A stretch of 39,518 nucleotides of DNA, taken from contig JABJMC010000017.1 in NCBI GenBank assembly GCA_018659585.1, forward strand, positions 1-39,518, in the 5' to 3' direction. The notes under the pieces are model-generated. The model made no database searches. It was not told the DNA's origin and saw only the letters and a program-made list of their open reading frames with translations. The translations under genes were made by a program, and so were the position numbers. Source of the DNA: Candidatus Peregrinibacteria bacterium (GTDB lineage Bacteria > Patescibacteriota > Gracilibacteria > UBA1369 > UBA12473). This document shows positions 7,928 through 15,761 of the stretch, in pieces; the first letter of the stretch is position 1, and the number at the start of each line of letters is the position of its first letter.

Positions 7928-8611
7928 CTACTTCTTTTTAAAAGGCGAATTTTCGGCGTGCCATTTACTAGCTCTTAAACCTACTAACCAGGCATAACCA
8001 ATTAATATTGGAGCCATTCCAATTAAAAACTCTACTTGGCTGGAAACAAAAAAGTTGAAAAATCCATGGAAAAGTACAGCCACTACAAAACCTTTTACTA
8101 AATGACGGGTAACGTAGGGATCTTTGCTGTATTTAGCTAAACCAATGTAATAACCCATAATCACGGCAGTTAAGGCGTGCATTGGGACACTTAAAAAAGC
8201 GCGTAAAAGACCGATTTCTATACCCATGGGCAGTACGTACAAAATGTTTTCAATGGTAGCAAAACCTAAAGAGGCAATGACGGCATACATAATGCCATCA
8301 TAAGGTTCGTTGAAGGCTTTTTTCTTCCAGGCAAACTTGCGGACAATAAAAAACTTGGCGCCTTCTTCAATAACAGCTACCAAAAATAAAGCTGATAACA
8401 GATTGGCAAGCAAACTACTGGGTACGTACGGATCTAATCCAAAAACCCAAAACAAACCCATTTCAATAAACGCCACCGGGACAATAGCTAAAGCACCTAA
8501 TAAAAAAACTTTTACTAACAACCCCCAAGGCTCTTTGTCATATTTATCGCGCAAATAAAAAAGAACTATCAAAGCAATAGACGGTGCAATGGCAAGAATG
8601 AAAAGACTCAC
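7928..8611 (-). CDS. prsW: PrsW-family intramembrane metalloprotease
   Basis: Multi-pass membrane glutamic/metallo-type protease of the PrsW (CPBP-like) superfamily. In Bacillus, PrsW makes the first cut in anti-sigma factor RsiW. Conserved motifs are present in order: EEGAK (Glu82, Glu83), FNEPYDGIMYAV with ATIENI (Glu121), SVPMHALTAVIMGYYIG (His145) and VLFHGFFNF (His182). About seven or eight hydrophobic segments span the 227 residues. The start is a GTG at 8611, 11 nt after the stop of the AstE-like gene, in the same transcription unit. The leader reads AACCCCCTTTATT, again C-rich instead of purine-rich. No anti-sigma factor gene is visible nearby, so the substrate is unknown. Confidence 0.92.
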   Translation of the reverse strand: MSLFILAIAPSIALIVLFYLRDKYDKEPWGLLVKVFLLGALAIVPVAFIEMGLFWVFGLDPYVPSSLLANLLSALFLVAVIEEGAKFFIVRKFAWKKKAFNEPYDGIMYAVIASLGFATIENILYVLPMGIEIGLLRAFLSVPMHALTAVIMGYYIGLAKYSKDPYVTRHLVKGFVVAVLFHGFFNFFVSSQVEFLIGMAPILIGYAWLVGLRASKWHAENSPFKKK

Positions 8612-8622
8612 AATAAAGGGGG

Positions 8623-9603
8623 TTACATCTGAATGTTTTTGATTTCTTCAAATAAACGGGCGGTTCGCCGGCGTTTAGTATGACATTTTTTATCTTCCAA
8701 AATGGAGTAAATTGTTTCGCCCTTGGCAATGGCATCGGCGTGTTGAATGGAAAATAACAAGCCGCACATAGGTGAAATTAAATCTTCTTCTCGGGCTTTG
8801 CGGGGAATGTAAATAGAGCCAATTTTATCGCCACGATGAACGCGTTGGCCTAGTTTTTTCTTAAAACGAATAATTCCCGTAGCCTTGGACGGCACACCAT
8901 AACGATCGCGAAGATAATATTGTTTACGAGGGAAATGAGCTTCTCCAGGGAGGAAATCCTGTTGTTTAAGAACATTGATAATCCCCTCTAAGCCCTGATG
9001 AAGAAAATCATGGGCAACTTTTAAGGCGCCGCCAATTTCGATTGTTAAAACCGGAAGAGTGTATTTTTTAGACATTTCCACGGCTAGCATGCCAGATTTT
9101 CCTTTGCGCTCCACAATAATTTTGGAACCAAAAGCCCGGGCCATTTGATGAGTGCATTCCGTACATAATTTACTTTCGTGGCGGTGCACACGGGTATGCG
9201 GAATAAGCATGTTTCGTTCGCCAGAATCATGACAATCAATAGCAATGCTGGCTTTGGAATAAAATTTTCGCTCCAAGGCATTGGCAATACAGTTGCTAGC
9301 GGTTTTGTCTTTGCGATTAAAACTACGATTTAAATCTTTTTTATCGTAAGCAATTTGGCGTATATGTTTTTTAAAACCACTAGAATTGAGAATTGGGAAA
9401 ACTATAATTTCACCTTTAAGATTTTCTTCTAATTCGTGCTTACGGGCGTATTCAATAAATTTCTGAACTAAGGCAATCCCATTTACTTCGTCACCATGAA
9501 CTCCACCGGTTAATACGCAACGTCGTCCCTTTTCTTTGCCTTTAATTATCAGATAAGGGATTTCTATAATCTTACCGGGGATGCGGACGCGAAGCTGTTT
9601 CAT
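8623..9603 (-). CDS. AstE/aspartoacylase-like zinc hydrolase (M14 superfamily)
   Basis: Succinylglutamate desuccinylase/aspartoacylase family, zinc-dependent amidohydrolase or carboxypeptidase fold. Zinc ligands: GGVHGDE (His36, Glu39) and AIDCHDSG (His125). Other family marks are LNRSF (91-95), the likely substrate-binding motif, and LTIEIGG, whose Glu189 fits the catalytic glutamate. The C-terminal third has the barrel-sandwich segment common in the family (GVPSKATGIIRF, LGQRVHRGDKIGSIY, SPMCGLLFS). The length of 326 aa is normal. The start ATG overlaps the stop of the preceding gene (ATGA, 9600-9603), implying translational coupling. The substrate cannot be told from sequence: N-acyl amino acids or wall-peptide fragments are both possible. 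It is part of the RuBisCO-prsW gene string. Confidence 0.9.
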   Translation of the reverse strand: MKQLRVRIPGKIIEIPYLIIKGKEKGRRCVLTGGVHGDEVNGIALVQKFIEYARKHELEENLKGEIIVFPILNSSGFKKHIRQIAYDKKDLNRSFNRKDKTASNCIANALERKFYSKASIAIDCHDSGERNMLIPHTRVHRHESKLCTECTHQMARAFGSKIIVERKGKSGMLAVEMSKKYTLPVLTIEIGGALKVAHDFLHQGLEGIINVLKQQDFLPGEAHFPRKQYYLRDRYGVPSKATGIIRFKKKLGQRVHRGDKIGSIYIPRKAREEDLISPMCGLLFSIQHADAIAKGETIYSILEDKKCHTKRRRTARLFEEIKNIQM

Positions 9604-9998
9604 GGGCCGTCAGGGTGTAAAAGTTCCATATAATAAATTTTCCAGGTGTCTTGTTCTTTTAAAAGGTCTATAAAAAGTGGGATGGCTTGACCTTCGGTAG
9701 TGGTAACTGTTCCTTCTAAATAACCAATATCATTTTCAAAAGAACGATTGTACCAACTAGCACTTTCATAACCATCGAGCCCCGTATAATCTAAAAAATC
9801 AACCATTTGGAGCAAAGTGACTTCTTCCTTAAATCCAACAGAAGTTTGATCGTAAGCAGCTTGCATATCACCTTGGGCGGCGGTCATAAAAAAGTCGTCA
9901 GCAGCGGCTGGAAGGCCGGCCGTAAGAGTGAAAACTAAAACTACACAGCCTCCAATAATAAAACCAAGGCCGCCGATAGCAATCAGAACTTTTCGCAT
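9600..9998 (-). CDS. membrane-anchored small protein, NTF2/DUF4864-like
   Basis: A 132-aa protein with an N-terminal membrane anchor (about residues 4-30: LIAIGGLGFIIGGCVVLVF) and a small extracytoplasmic domain. The domain pattern (ADDFFMTAAQGDMQAAYDQ, then VTLLQMVDFLDYTGL, then strands ending TWKIYYMELLHP) resembles NTF2-like DUF4864-type domains, in which a helical pair is followed by a curved sheet. No catalytic residues are evident. It shares its stop with the start of the AstE-like gene. The leader contains TTTTTAACCTCC 7 nt before the ATG, the reverse of a Shine-Dalgarno sequence. The same 12-nt element precedes RuBisCO. A scaffolding or binding role is only a guess. Confidence 0.75.
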   Translation of the reverse strand: MRKVLIAIGGLGFIIGGCVVLVFTLTAGLPAAADDFFMTAAQGDMQAAYDQTSVGFKEEVTLLQMVDFLDYTGLDGYESASWYNRSFENDIGYLEGTVTTTEGQAIPLFIDLLKEQDTWKIYYMELLHPDGP

Positions 9999-10005
9999 AA
10001 TTTAG

Positions 10006-10017
10006 GAGGTTAAAAAT
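10006..10017 (-). repeat. 12-nt leader element ATTTTTAACCTC, copy 2
   Basis: The minus strand reads ATTTTTAACCTC 7 nt upstream of the ATG at 9998. It is identical to the element at 11384-11395 before RuBisCO. It sits exactly where a Shine-Dalgarno site would be, but carries its complement. Confidence 0.6.
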
Positions 10018-10021
10018 TTAT

Positions 10022-10054
10022 GGCGCGAAGCGCGATGTTGCGGGCGCGAGGCCC
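10022..10054 (-). terminator. weak hairpin pair after RuBisCO
   Basis: Two short GC hairpins follow the RuBisCO stop on the minus strand: GGGC/GCCC (10054-10051 with 10045-10042) and GCGC/GCGC around a 3-nt loop (10033-10023). A T-rich but interrupted tract follows. It could attenuate rather than end transcription into 9998. Confidence 0.35.
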
Positions 10055-10058
10055 AAAA

Positions 10059-11378
10059 CTATTCAAGATATTTTTTGGTGTACGGAACTTTTTCGGTGTA
10101 GAAATCGATCGCAGTTTGGAGCTCCTCGTGATCTTTGGCGTATTCCGTAAGTTTGATTCCTTCTTCCCAGGCGGTACAAGCTTGGCGCAGCGCAGCAGCG
10201 CCAGCAGCAGTCCCACCAGGATGAGAATGGACGCCGCCACCCATGGTAGTGATAAAATCAGTTGTTCCTACGGCGTCGGCATAGGGTTTCAAAAGTACGG
10301 GATTCAAGCCTCCGGAGGCGATAGGACAAGTACCCTTGATGTTGTGCCATTCTTGCTTAAAGTAATCGCCTTCGGACTCGGGGAAAAGAGCGGCGTGAGC
10401 CGCGGTGATATCTTCTTTTTTAGATCCAGACATTTTTCCAATTCCAGCTGTCCCGGTGTGCATACCAGATGCGCCGGATAGTCGACCCATCATGGTCATA
10501 AATGGCACGGAGAAACCAATTGGATTTTCTTTTCGAGTAAACGCCCCGTGACCGGCGCGATGGAAATGAATGAACACCTCTGGCCACAAACGGCGGGCGG
10601 TCTGAACAGCACTCCAACCAGCGGTAATTCCATCAACTAAAAATGCGTATGAACCAGGTTTCATTTTGGATTTAATGTATTCACCACGTTCCTGCATCAT
10701 CATAAAATCTGGTGCAGAAATGTTAAAAGACATAACTTTAGTGTCGCCAGTTTCTTCTTCGGCGCGATCCATGGCGAGGCGGATTTCATCGACACAATCG
10801 TTAAATGGGCAGAAGTCTTGATCAGCTTGAGGTTCGTCAAATTTTACAAAATCCCCGCCACCACTCCAAAATTGGTAACAGACCTCGGCAAACTCCTTGG
10901 CCTTAAGTCCAATTTTGGGTTTCACGATTGTACCGAGTACTGGACGGCCGTCGATATTAAGATATTTTTTCAAATCCTGAATTGTGGACGACGGCCCATC
11001 GTAATGTTCCAACATCTCTTTTGGCATCCAACAATCTAAGGCCTTCAAAGCCACCACATCAGACATTCCAAACACATTTCCCACTACAAAAGTAAGTAAA
11101 TTTTGCACATTCCCACCGCGATCAAAAATACGCCATGGATAAGCAATCCAAGCAAGATTTTTTTCTTCATCAATCTTATAAACAATCGCATTCAAATCAT
11201 CAGAAAAATCAGTAGCAGTCCCAACTCGAAGATTAGAACCAGTGCTAGACTCCGAAGCTACTTCAGAAGCAGTGCCCAACAAATCATGCCCTTCTTTTGG
11301 CACTATATGAAAAACCGTCAGCATATATTTGCCTCCAACTAAGGGATCGAGATCCAAATTTATATAATTTTTTTGCAT
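10059..11378 (-). CDS. rbcL: RuBisCO large subunit, form II/III type
   Basis: Ribulose-1,5-bisphosphate carboxylase of 439 aa. Collinear with form II sequences but closest in style to the II/III group of methanogens and CPR bacteria, where it is thought to act in AMP/nucleoside salvage. Active-site residues: ESSTG (43-47), Lys153 and Lys155 in GTIVKPKIG, the carbamylated Lys179 in GGDFVKFDEPQ with metal ligands Asp181 and Glu182, FHRAGHGAFTR (272-282), loop 6 GTAGIGK with Lys315, ASGG (354-357) and MGGG (379-382). All catalytic residues are present. Phe180 replaces the Asn/Asp expected between carbamate lysine and Asp. No small subunit, AMP phosphorylase, R15P isomerase or phosphoribulokinase gene is in the window. 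It is the first gene of a minus-strand string, with its own promoter at 11406-11434. Confidence 0.96.
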   Translation of the reverse strand: MQKNYINLDLDPLVGGKYMLTVFHIVPKEGHDLLGTASEVASESSTGSNLRVGTATDFSDDLNAIVYKIDEEKNLAWIAYPWRIFDRGGNVQNLLTFVVGNVFGMSDVVALKALDCWMPKEMLEHYDGPSSTIQDLKKYLNIDGRPVLGTIVKPKIGLKAKEFAEVCYQFWSGGGDFVKFDEPQADQDFCPFNDCVDEIRLAMDRAEEETGDTKVMSFNISAPDFMMMQERGEYIKSKMKPGSYAFLVDGITAGWSAVQTARRLWPEVFIHFHRAGHGAFTRKENPIGFSVPFMTMMGRLSGASGMHTGTAGIGKMSGSKKEDITAAHAALFPESEGDYFKQEWHNIKGTCPIASGGLNPVLLKPYADAVGTTDFITTMGGGVHSHPGGTAAGAAALRQACTAWEEGIKLTEYAKDHEELQTAIDFYTEKVPYTKKYLE

Positions 11379-11383
11379 TTTGA

Positions 11384-11395
11384 GAGGTTAAAAAT
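11384..11395 (-). repeat. 12-nt leader element ATTTTTAACCTC, copy 1
   Basis: The minus strand reads ATTTTTAACCTC 5 nt upstream of the RuBisCO ATG at 11378. It is identical to 10006-10017. Confidence 0.6.
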
Positions 11396-11405
11396 CATTA
11401 AGATA

Positions 11406-11434
11406 ATTGTACCGTATGAGCCGACCAAAAACAA
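11406..11434 (-). promoter_or_regulatory. RuBisCO promoter
   Basis: Minus strand: TTGTTT (11434-11429), 17-nt spacer, TACAAT (11411-11406). Start expected near 11399, giving a leader of about 20 nt that consists mostly of the ATTTTTAACCTC element. Confidence 0.7.
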
Positions 11435-11468
11435 TTAAGCTCTTCTTTGGCGAATAGGTACAATAAAT

Positions 11469-12599
11469 TTAAAGCCCAAACCGCTCTGCTTTATAAAACC
11501 AACCAGGTTTACTCCCGACTGTTTCATCAATGATTTTCAAAGCCCAAACAATTTCTTTATCAGGAGTCACTTCTACCATTACTGAATAATCATCCATCAT
11601 ATCCACAGCATTTCCCGTGCCACCATTGTTAACCCCGACAATCAAAGTATTGCCATTTGGTAAACGATCACAGTCACGAGCAGTTCGAAAAGCAGGATGA
11701 TTATAAGCCCATTCTATCTCCTCAGTTTCAAGATTTATTTGAACGGCCTCGTAAGGCGAATCATTTTGTAAACAAACTAAAAGCATTTCTTCGTCCTCAT
11801 AAATTTGCGGTTCATGCGGGTCCACGTTTGCTCCAAAACTAGCCCAATCATATTCACGCACAATTTCACCACTCCCATCTACAATTACACTTTTATAAAA
11901 ATTTCTTAAACTAATTAAAGTAGTCCCATCACTTAACCGTTGCGCTCCATTCACGTGCGTCCAACCTTGCGCTGCAAACTGGTCGGTATCCACGTATTCA
12001 TAATGATCACTAGCCTTCCACTCCCAGACTAACTCTCCGGCTGATGTCACTTCTTTAACATTCGCATCCCCTGCCTCATCATTATTCCCAAAAATATAAA
12101 GCGTATTCCCGTTCTCTAAACGATCCACATCATGACTAACATCTGGATCACTGTGCGACCAAATTAAATTCCCAGAACTATCAATTTCGTAAATTCCCGA
12201 ACCACTAATCACCATCAAAACATTTCCATTTTCAAGTTTTTCTACATCCAAACCAATTATATTTTTGTAAACAAGCCATTCGTCTGGCGGCGTAAACTCC
12301 CAAATCACCTCTCCCAACATATTTACTTCATAAATTATATTATCCCGGGTATCTACAAAAAGCGTGGTTCCGTTGTAGGCCTGATTTTCATCATAAACAG
12401 TAATCTCAAAACTCGGATGAGTCGTGCCGCGGGGCATTTCAGAGGAAATTTCGGCTTCAGCGACCACCTCAGCTACCTCAGCGATTGTTTCAACCGGCTC
12501 TTCTACCGGAGTTTGTGTTTTTTTAGTAACCCACCCAATCCCGGCTAATAATCCAATTACTAAAACCACCCCTAAAATCCAATAAGGTTTCTTTCTCAT
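11469..12599 (-). CDS. membrane-anchored arylsulfotransferase-like beta-propeller protein
   Basis: Extracytoplasmic protein of 376 aa. An N-terminal anchor (about 6-24, WILGVVLVIGLLAGIGWV) is followed by a Glu/Val-rich spacer (30-55) and a beta-propeller. At least four blades share a recurring L-x-[ND]-G-[NT]-[TV]-L core: DVEKLENGNVLMV, DVDRLENGNTLYI, NGAQRLSDGTTLISL and DCDRLPNGNTLIVGV. Each is followed by a strand that describes an ordered string ending E[IV][VI]W[EA]. This pattern and the SHDVDRL, THVNG and PHEPQ histidines match ASST-like arylsulfotransferases (PF05935/PF14269 group). Enzymatic activity is not proven by this; many such propellers are uncharacterised. The start is the ATG at 12599, 27 nt after the 3' end of tRNA-Ser(GCT) on the same strand. 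Confidence 0.82.
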   Translation of the reverse strand: MRKKPYWILGVVLVIGLLAGIGWVTKKTQTPVEEPVETIAEVAEVVAEAEISSEMPRGTTHPSFEITVYDENQAYNGTTLFVDTRDNIIYEVNMLGEVIWEFTPPDEWLVYKNIIGLDVEKLENGNVLMVISGSGIYEIDSSGNLIWSHSDPDVSHDVDRLENGNTLYIFGNNDEAGDANVKEVTSAGELVWEWKASDHYEYVDTDQFAAQGWTHVNGAQRLSDGTTLISLRNFYKSVIVDGSGEIVREYDWASFGANVDPHEPQIYEDEEMLLVCLQNDSPYEAVQINLETEEIEWAYNHPAFRTARDCDRLPNGNTLIVGVNNGGTGNAVDMMDDYSVMVEVTPDKEIVWALKIIDETVGSKPGWFYKAERFGL

Positions 12600-12626
12600 A
12601 ATAAAACATGTCTTAAATTATTTGGC

Positions 12627-12719
12627 TGGCGGAGAGGGAGGGATTCGAACCCTCGCGGCGGCATACACCACCCTACAGGTTTAGCAAACCCGCCTCTTCA
12701 GCCACTTGAGTACCTCTCC
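12627..12719 (-). tRNA. tRNA-Ser(GCT)
   Basis: The acceptor stem GGAGAGG (5' end at 12719) pairs with CCTCTCC, followed by discriminator G and an encoded CCA (12629-12627). The anticodon GCT is at 12685-12683 in the loop TTGCTAA. A long variable arm, as required for serine, and the T-loop GGTTCGAATCC are present. It reads AGY serine codons. Confidence 0.95.
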
Positions 12720-12720
12720 G

Positions 12721-12752
12721 CAATATTTAAAGGAACGCGACTACGATTTTAG
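12721..12752 (-). promoter_or_regulatory. sequence element shared by both tRNA-Ser upstream regions
   Basis: The minus strand reads CTAAAATCGTA (12752-12742), then GTCGCGTT, then AAATATTG just before the tRNA. The blocks CTAAAATCGTA, CGCG and AAATATTG recur in the same order upstream of tRNA-Ser(TGA) (17562-17524). Its role, promoter or processing, is unknown. Confidence 0.4.
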
Positions 12753-12799
12753 GCGATTTAGAGAGGGAAGTCCACAAAAATCATGAAGCAGCGCCTTCT

Positions 12800-14419
12800 C
12801 TAGGGCCTTTGATCTCCTGCTAAGCCTTCTTTTACTCTAGCCATACGCAAACTTGGCTCAATAACTGGCTTACCAGTTTTCCAGAATTCCAAAATCTTAT
12901 TAATGGAAAGCTCAAATTCGGTAACCCTTTCGGCTTCTTTATCTAAAACCTGCAAAGGTTGCAGCAGGTTATTAATCTCGTCAGGATTCCCCACAAAAAT
13001 AAACCTTAAATCCCCGCGTTTTTGGCCCCATTCAACTGAATCAACGTGAATATCTAATCGTCTTTGCTTAATCAAGCCTTGCAAAAGTTGTTGAATCCAA
13101 CGCGGAGCTAGTCCCTTTAGATCCGCTGAGCCTAAACCCTTCATTAGCGACCAGGCTTGTTTAACATTAGTTTCGGCAATGCTAGAATCTAAACTTTCAA
13201 TGATTTCCTTCATTCCTTCAGACCACACTTTTACCCCTCTTAAAAGTAAGTTGGACTCGTGTAGCAGACGTTTAATGCGTTGTTCTTCTTCAGTAAGTGG
13301 CGGTGGTCTTAAATCTACTACCGGAGATTGAATCGCTGGAACTTCAACTTCTGGTTCCTCAGGAGGCAGACTGCTTAATGCTTCTTGCCCTCTTCCGTCC
13401 TTAGCAACTGGATGCTCTCCGGTATCCAGTTGTTGACCAATAAGTCTGCGAACGGTTGGTCCCAAAACATCCCTATCTGCTTCTTCTCCTCCTAGTCTGC
13501 TTCTTATTCCCTGAAAAGCTCTTCTTGCCCCACCAACCACGTCGTCGGCAAATGGTTTTTCTGAGGACCTCCGAGCGGTCATAGTAGAATGTGCAACGCT
13601 ACTTCGCGGCACATAACTCACTGACGCGGTAATCGCTCCACTACTATCAAAATCAATTTCTGTTTCTTGGCCACGCATTAATCTGGCAACATTTGCGTCT
13701 TCACCTAATTCTCCTAAAGCTTCTTGATGGCCTCTAATTCTCGCTGTTTGCGCGCGTAAAGTAGCGTCGACCTCCTGCTGCCGAACCTCAAGAGCAGCTT
13801 CTCTTTCGGCTTCTAGGTCGGCTGCTTCGCGCTCGCGAGATGCTCTGTCTTCATCGGTTTCATCCGCCGCATCACCAATCCCCTCTAATCCCGGGATCAT
13901 TTCCGATTGATAAGTGCGATCTTCAATCCACTCAATAAAAGGCCTTAATTCTGTTAAGCTAATATAAGCTGTTTTGTCTCCAAAAATAATCTGCGTATGC
14001 TCGGTGGCTAGCCGGCCTCCCTGCGGAGGATCTCTTAGCAAACTCTCTAAATCTTCTCTTCCATAAATTACTAAACGAGCGGTGGTTTCACGATTGGTGG
14101 CTAGTGGAGTTTCAATTCGAATATGCGTGACCGGATCATGGGGGATTTCTCTTTCTGGTCGATTTCCATAAAAAGCACCTTTAAGACGTTGTCTTAATTC
14201 TCTTTCTACAAAACGCTCTAATGGCTGTAGAGCAAAAGGCGAAATATGATGAAGCTGCTCAAAAAGTCTAATCACCTCGGAACAACCTAAATGCGGCAAA
14301 ACTTCGTAAAGATTTTTGGTGAGCATTGCTTCTTTCCTCTCGATTTGTTCACGAACATTACGCAATTCATCTAATTTATCTTCTATGGTTAAATTTTCGT
14401 GCAGTTGCTCTTCCCTCAT
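12800..14419 (-). CDS. unknown 539-aa protein with central coiled coil
   Basis: Not recognised. An N-terminal helical part (1-100: IEDKLDELRNVREQIERKE, SEVIRLFEQL, RFVERELRQRLKG) leads to a small alpha/beta domain (about 105-180: VTHIRIETPL, RLVIYGREDLESLLRD, QIIFGDKTAYISLTELRPF). A charged coiled coil (about 190-245) and a disordered Pro/Glu/Arg-rich stretch (about 260-385) follow. The C-terminal domain (about 390-530) has helices, two strands (RLDIHVDSVEW, DLRFIFVG) and a last helix pair. There is no signal or membrane segment. It is the last gene of an operon running 15731 to 12800, 17 nt after the HAD gene stop. The layout suggests a scaffold or adaptor protein; that is only inference. 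Confidence 0.7.
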   Translation of the reverse strand: MREEQLHENLTIEDKLDELRNVREQIERKEAMLTKNLYEVLPHLGCSEVIRLFEQLHHISPFALQPLERFVERELRQRLKGAFYGNRPEREIPHDPVTHIRIETPLATNRETTARLVIYGREDLESLLRDPPQGGRLATEHTQIIFGDKTAYISLTELRPFIEWIEDRTYQSEMIPGLEGIGDAADETDEDRASREREAADLEAEREAALEVRQQEVDATLRAQTARIRGHQEALGELGEDANVARLMRGQETEIDFDSSGAITASVSYVPRSSVAHSTMTARRSSEKPFADDVVGGARRAFQGIRSRLGGEEADRDVLGPTVRRLIGQQLDTGEHPVAKDGRGQEALSSLPPEEPEVEVPAIQSPVVDLRPPPLTEEEQRIKRLLHESNLLLRGVKVWSEGMKEIIESLDSSIAETNVKQAWSLMKGLGSADLKGLAPRWIQQLLQGLIKQRRLDIHVDSVEWGQKRGDLRFIFVGNPDEINNLLQPLQVLDKEAERVTEFELSINKILEFWKTGKPVIEPSLRMARVKEGLAGDQRP

Positions 14420-14436
14420 CTGTACAAATTTTAAAG

Positions 14437-15081
14437 TCAGGAAAGAACTGTACTATGATTTAGCAATTCTTGTAAATCCGTGATTATGTGATCTGCTTGC
14501 GAAAAATCCTGACTTTTGTTGTGATCTGCTTTGCGCGCAATGACCGTGGCCCCGGCGGCCTTCCCCGCGTGAATCCCGTGTGTAGAATCTTCAATAACAA
14601 TCGTGTCACGCGGGTCCACTCCTAATTTCTCGGCAGCCAACAGAAAAATCCCAGGGTCTGGTTTAGCGTGCGGGACATCATCACCCCCCACAATAGCTTG
14701 AAAGCAATCCGTAACTCCCAATCTTTCCAAATACAATTCTGCTAATCGGCGACGAGTGCTAGTAGCTAAAGCCATGGGGAATTTTTTACTAAGTTCACGC
14801 AAAACTTCTGGAGCATGGGGCACAATCGGGAACTTCCCGGAATAATATCCGCGCAAAGTTTCGGAATGTTTTTTAATAATTTCTTTTACCGGCAACTCTA
14901 TCCCAAATTCTTTGCCAATGGCCCCAAAATACTCACTCAACTTCATCCCCATAAATTTCGTGGAGTCTACTTTCGTCAAATCCAAACCGTATTCTTTTAA
15001 AAGTTCTGCCTCGGCTTGAACGTGCATAGCTTCGGATTCCACCAAAACACCATCCATGTCCCAAATTATAGCTTTAATCAT
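14437..15081 (-). CDS. HAD-superfamily phosphatase/phosphomutase (beta-PGM-like)
   Basis: Subfamily IA HAD hydrolase of 214 aa with a helical cap (about 15-90). Motif I is WDMDGVL (nucleophile Asp8, acid/base Asp10), motif II is ATSTRRR, motif III is the lysine of HAKPDPGIF, and motif IV is VIEDSTHGIHAGKAAGA. The DMDGV(L/I)-S/E pattern and cap size fit beta-phosphoglucomutase or small sugar-phosphate phosphatases. The substrate is not decidable. The ATG lies inside the last codons of the preceding gene (8-nt overlap), so translation is probably coupled. It is the only recognisable enzyme in an operon of unknown proteins. Confidence 0.9.
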   Translation of the reverse strand: MIKAIIWDMDGVLVESEAMHVQAEAELLKEYGLDLTKVDSTKFMGMKLSEYFGAIGKEFGIELPVKEIIKKHSETLRGYYSGKFPIVPHAPEVLRELSKKFPMALATSTRRRLAELYLERLGVTDCFQAIVGGDDVPHAKPDPGIFLLAAEKLGVDPRDTIVIEDSTHGIHAGKAAGATVIARKADHNKSQDFSQADHIITDLQELLNHSTVLS

Positions 15082-15343
15082 TTTCTTCTTTTTTTAAGGA
15101 TACTTTTCTGAGGCGGAGAGAAAATCCCGAGACAACTAATTTTGTGGAGCCATCACCAAGAATCCGATCTAAAGGCAAACTTAATTTAGCGCCAGCTTGT
15201 AATCGGGGGGCCTGATCTGGCTCGGCAGCAGGCTCATCAGTGGAATCCTCTTTTGAGGCTCTGTCGGCAAAATGCCTCAATACTCTATTTGTGGCGCGTC
15301 GAGTTACATCACCGGCAAAGGTTCCTAGACTAGGTATTTTCAT
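15074..15343 (-). CDS. unknown 89-aa protein
   Basis: Not recognised. The N-terminal 30 residues are basic and helical (AGDVTRRATNRVLRHFADRA), followed by a disordered acidic Pro/Ala stretch (DEPAAEPDQAP). A short strand-rich end contains KLSLPLDRILGDGSTKLVVSG and a last basic segment, FSLRLRKVSLKK. It is third from the operon end. The preceding gene stops 7 nt upstream, and this gene overlaps the HAD start by 8 nt. The tight packing supports a real coding gene despite the small size. Confidence 0.65.
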   Translation of the reverse strand: MKIPSLGTFAGDVTRRATNRVLRHFADRASKEDSTDEPAAEPDQAPRLQAGAKLSLPLDRILGDGSTKLVVSGFSLRLRKVSLKKEEND

Positions 15344-15350
15344 GGTCTTT

Positions 15351-15731
15351 TTATACCGTATCTGGACCAGGAGGTCTAATGCCGTCTGCTTGAGGCGATT
15401 GGAGGTGCTCTCGAATAGTGGCTAAGGCGTCTTCAATGCTAACTCCAGAGGGGGTAACTCCAGGCTCTTGATCCCACGGATCTTCAGATTGATTGTCGCC
15501 AACCCAAGCATCAACGTCTCCTTCTTCTGCTTCTCGCCTAAGAACGTGAACAAGTTCGGGTGGGAGATCTATTTGTGTAGTTCCGCCAATTGAGCTAGCA
15601 GCTTGAAGGTATGGCTCTAAAGCTACTAATTCTGGGGGACGGGAAGAACCACGAGGATGTTCTGTAGATATATTTATACCGGGAATAGCCGATCGACCTT
15701 GAGGGCCTTTACTTAGAGAATTGCCTTTCAT
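15351..15731 (-). CDS. unknown 126-aa protein, first gene of operon
   Basis: Not recognised. It is largely low-complexity and Pro/Gly/Glu-rich. A short helical core (PPELVALEPYLQAASSIG, then LPPELVHVLRREAEEGDV) and a C-terminal helix (SIEDALATIREHLQSP) are visible. There is no signal or membrane segment. It heads the four-gene operon ending at 12800. It has a strong TTGACA promoter overlapping the end of the upstream gene and a C-rich leader with ACCACCCTAACCC. The PELVALEPYL and TAEPYLTAA strings recall the start of the unknown gene at 26440, but the likeness is short. Confidence 0.65.
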   Translation of the reverse strand: MKGNSLSKGPQGRSAIPGINISTEHPRGSSRPPELVALEPYLQAASSIGGTTQIDLPPELVHVLRREAEEGDVDAWVGDNQSEDPWDQEPGVTPSGVSIEDALATIREHLQSPQADGIRPPGPDTV

Positions 15732-15761
15732 TTTAAAGGGTTAGGGTGGTTGGATGTGCTT

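Noticed and set aside
10020-10481. Plus-strand frame with a perfect AGGAGG at 10004-10009 and ATG at 10020
   Set aside because: It lies antisense to RuBisCO and encodes no plausible protein. The apparent Shine-Dalgarno site is the complement of the AACCTCC leader of the gene at 9998.
15351-15731. Homology between the 126-aa protein and the start of the 26440 protein (EPYL strings)
   Set aside because: The shared segment is only a few residues and could be chance, so no family relation is claimed.
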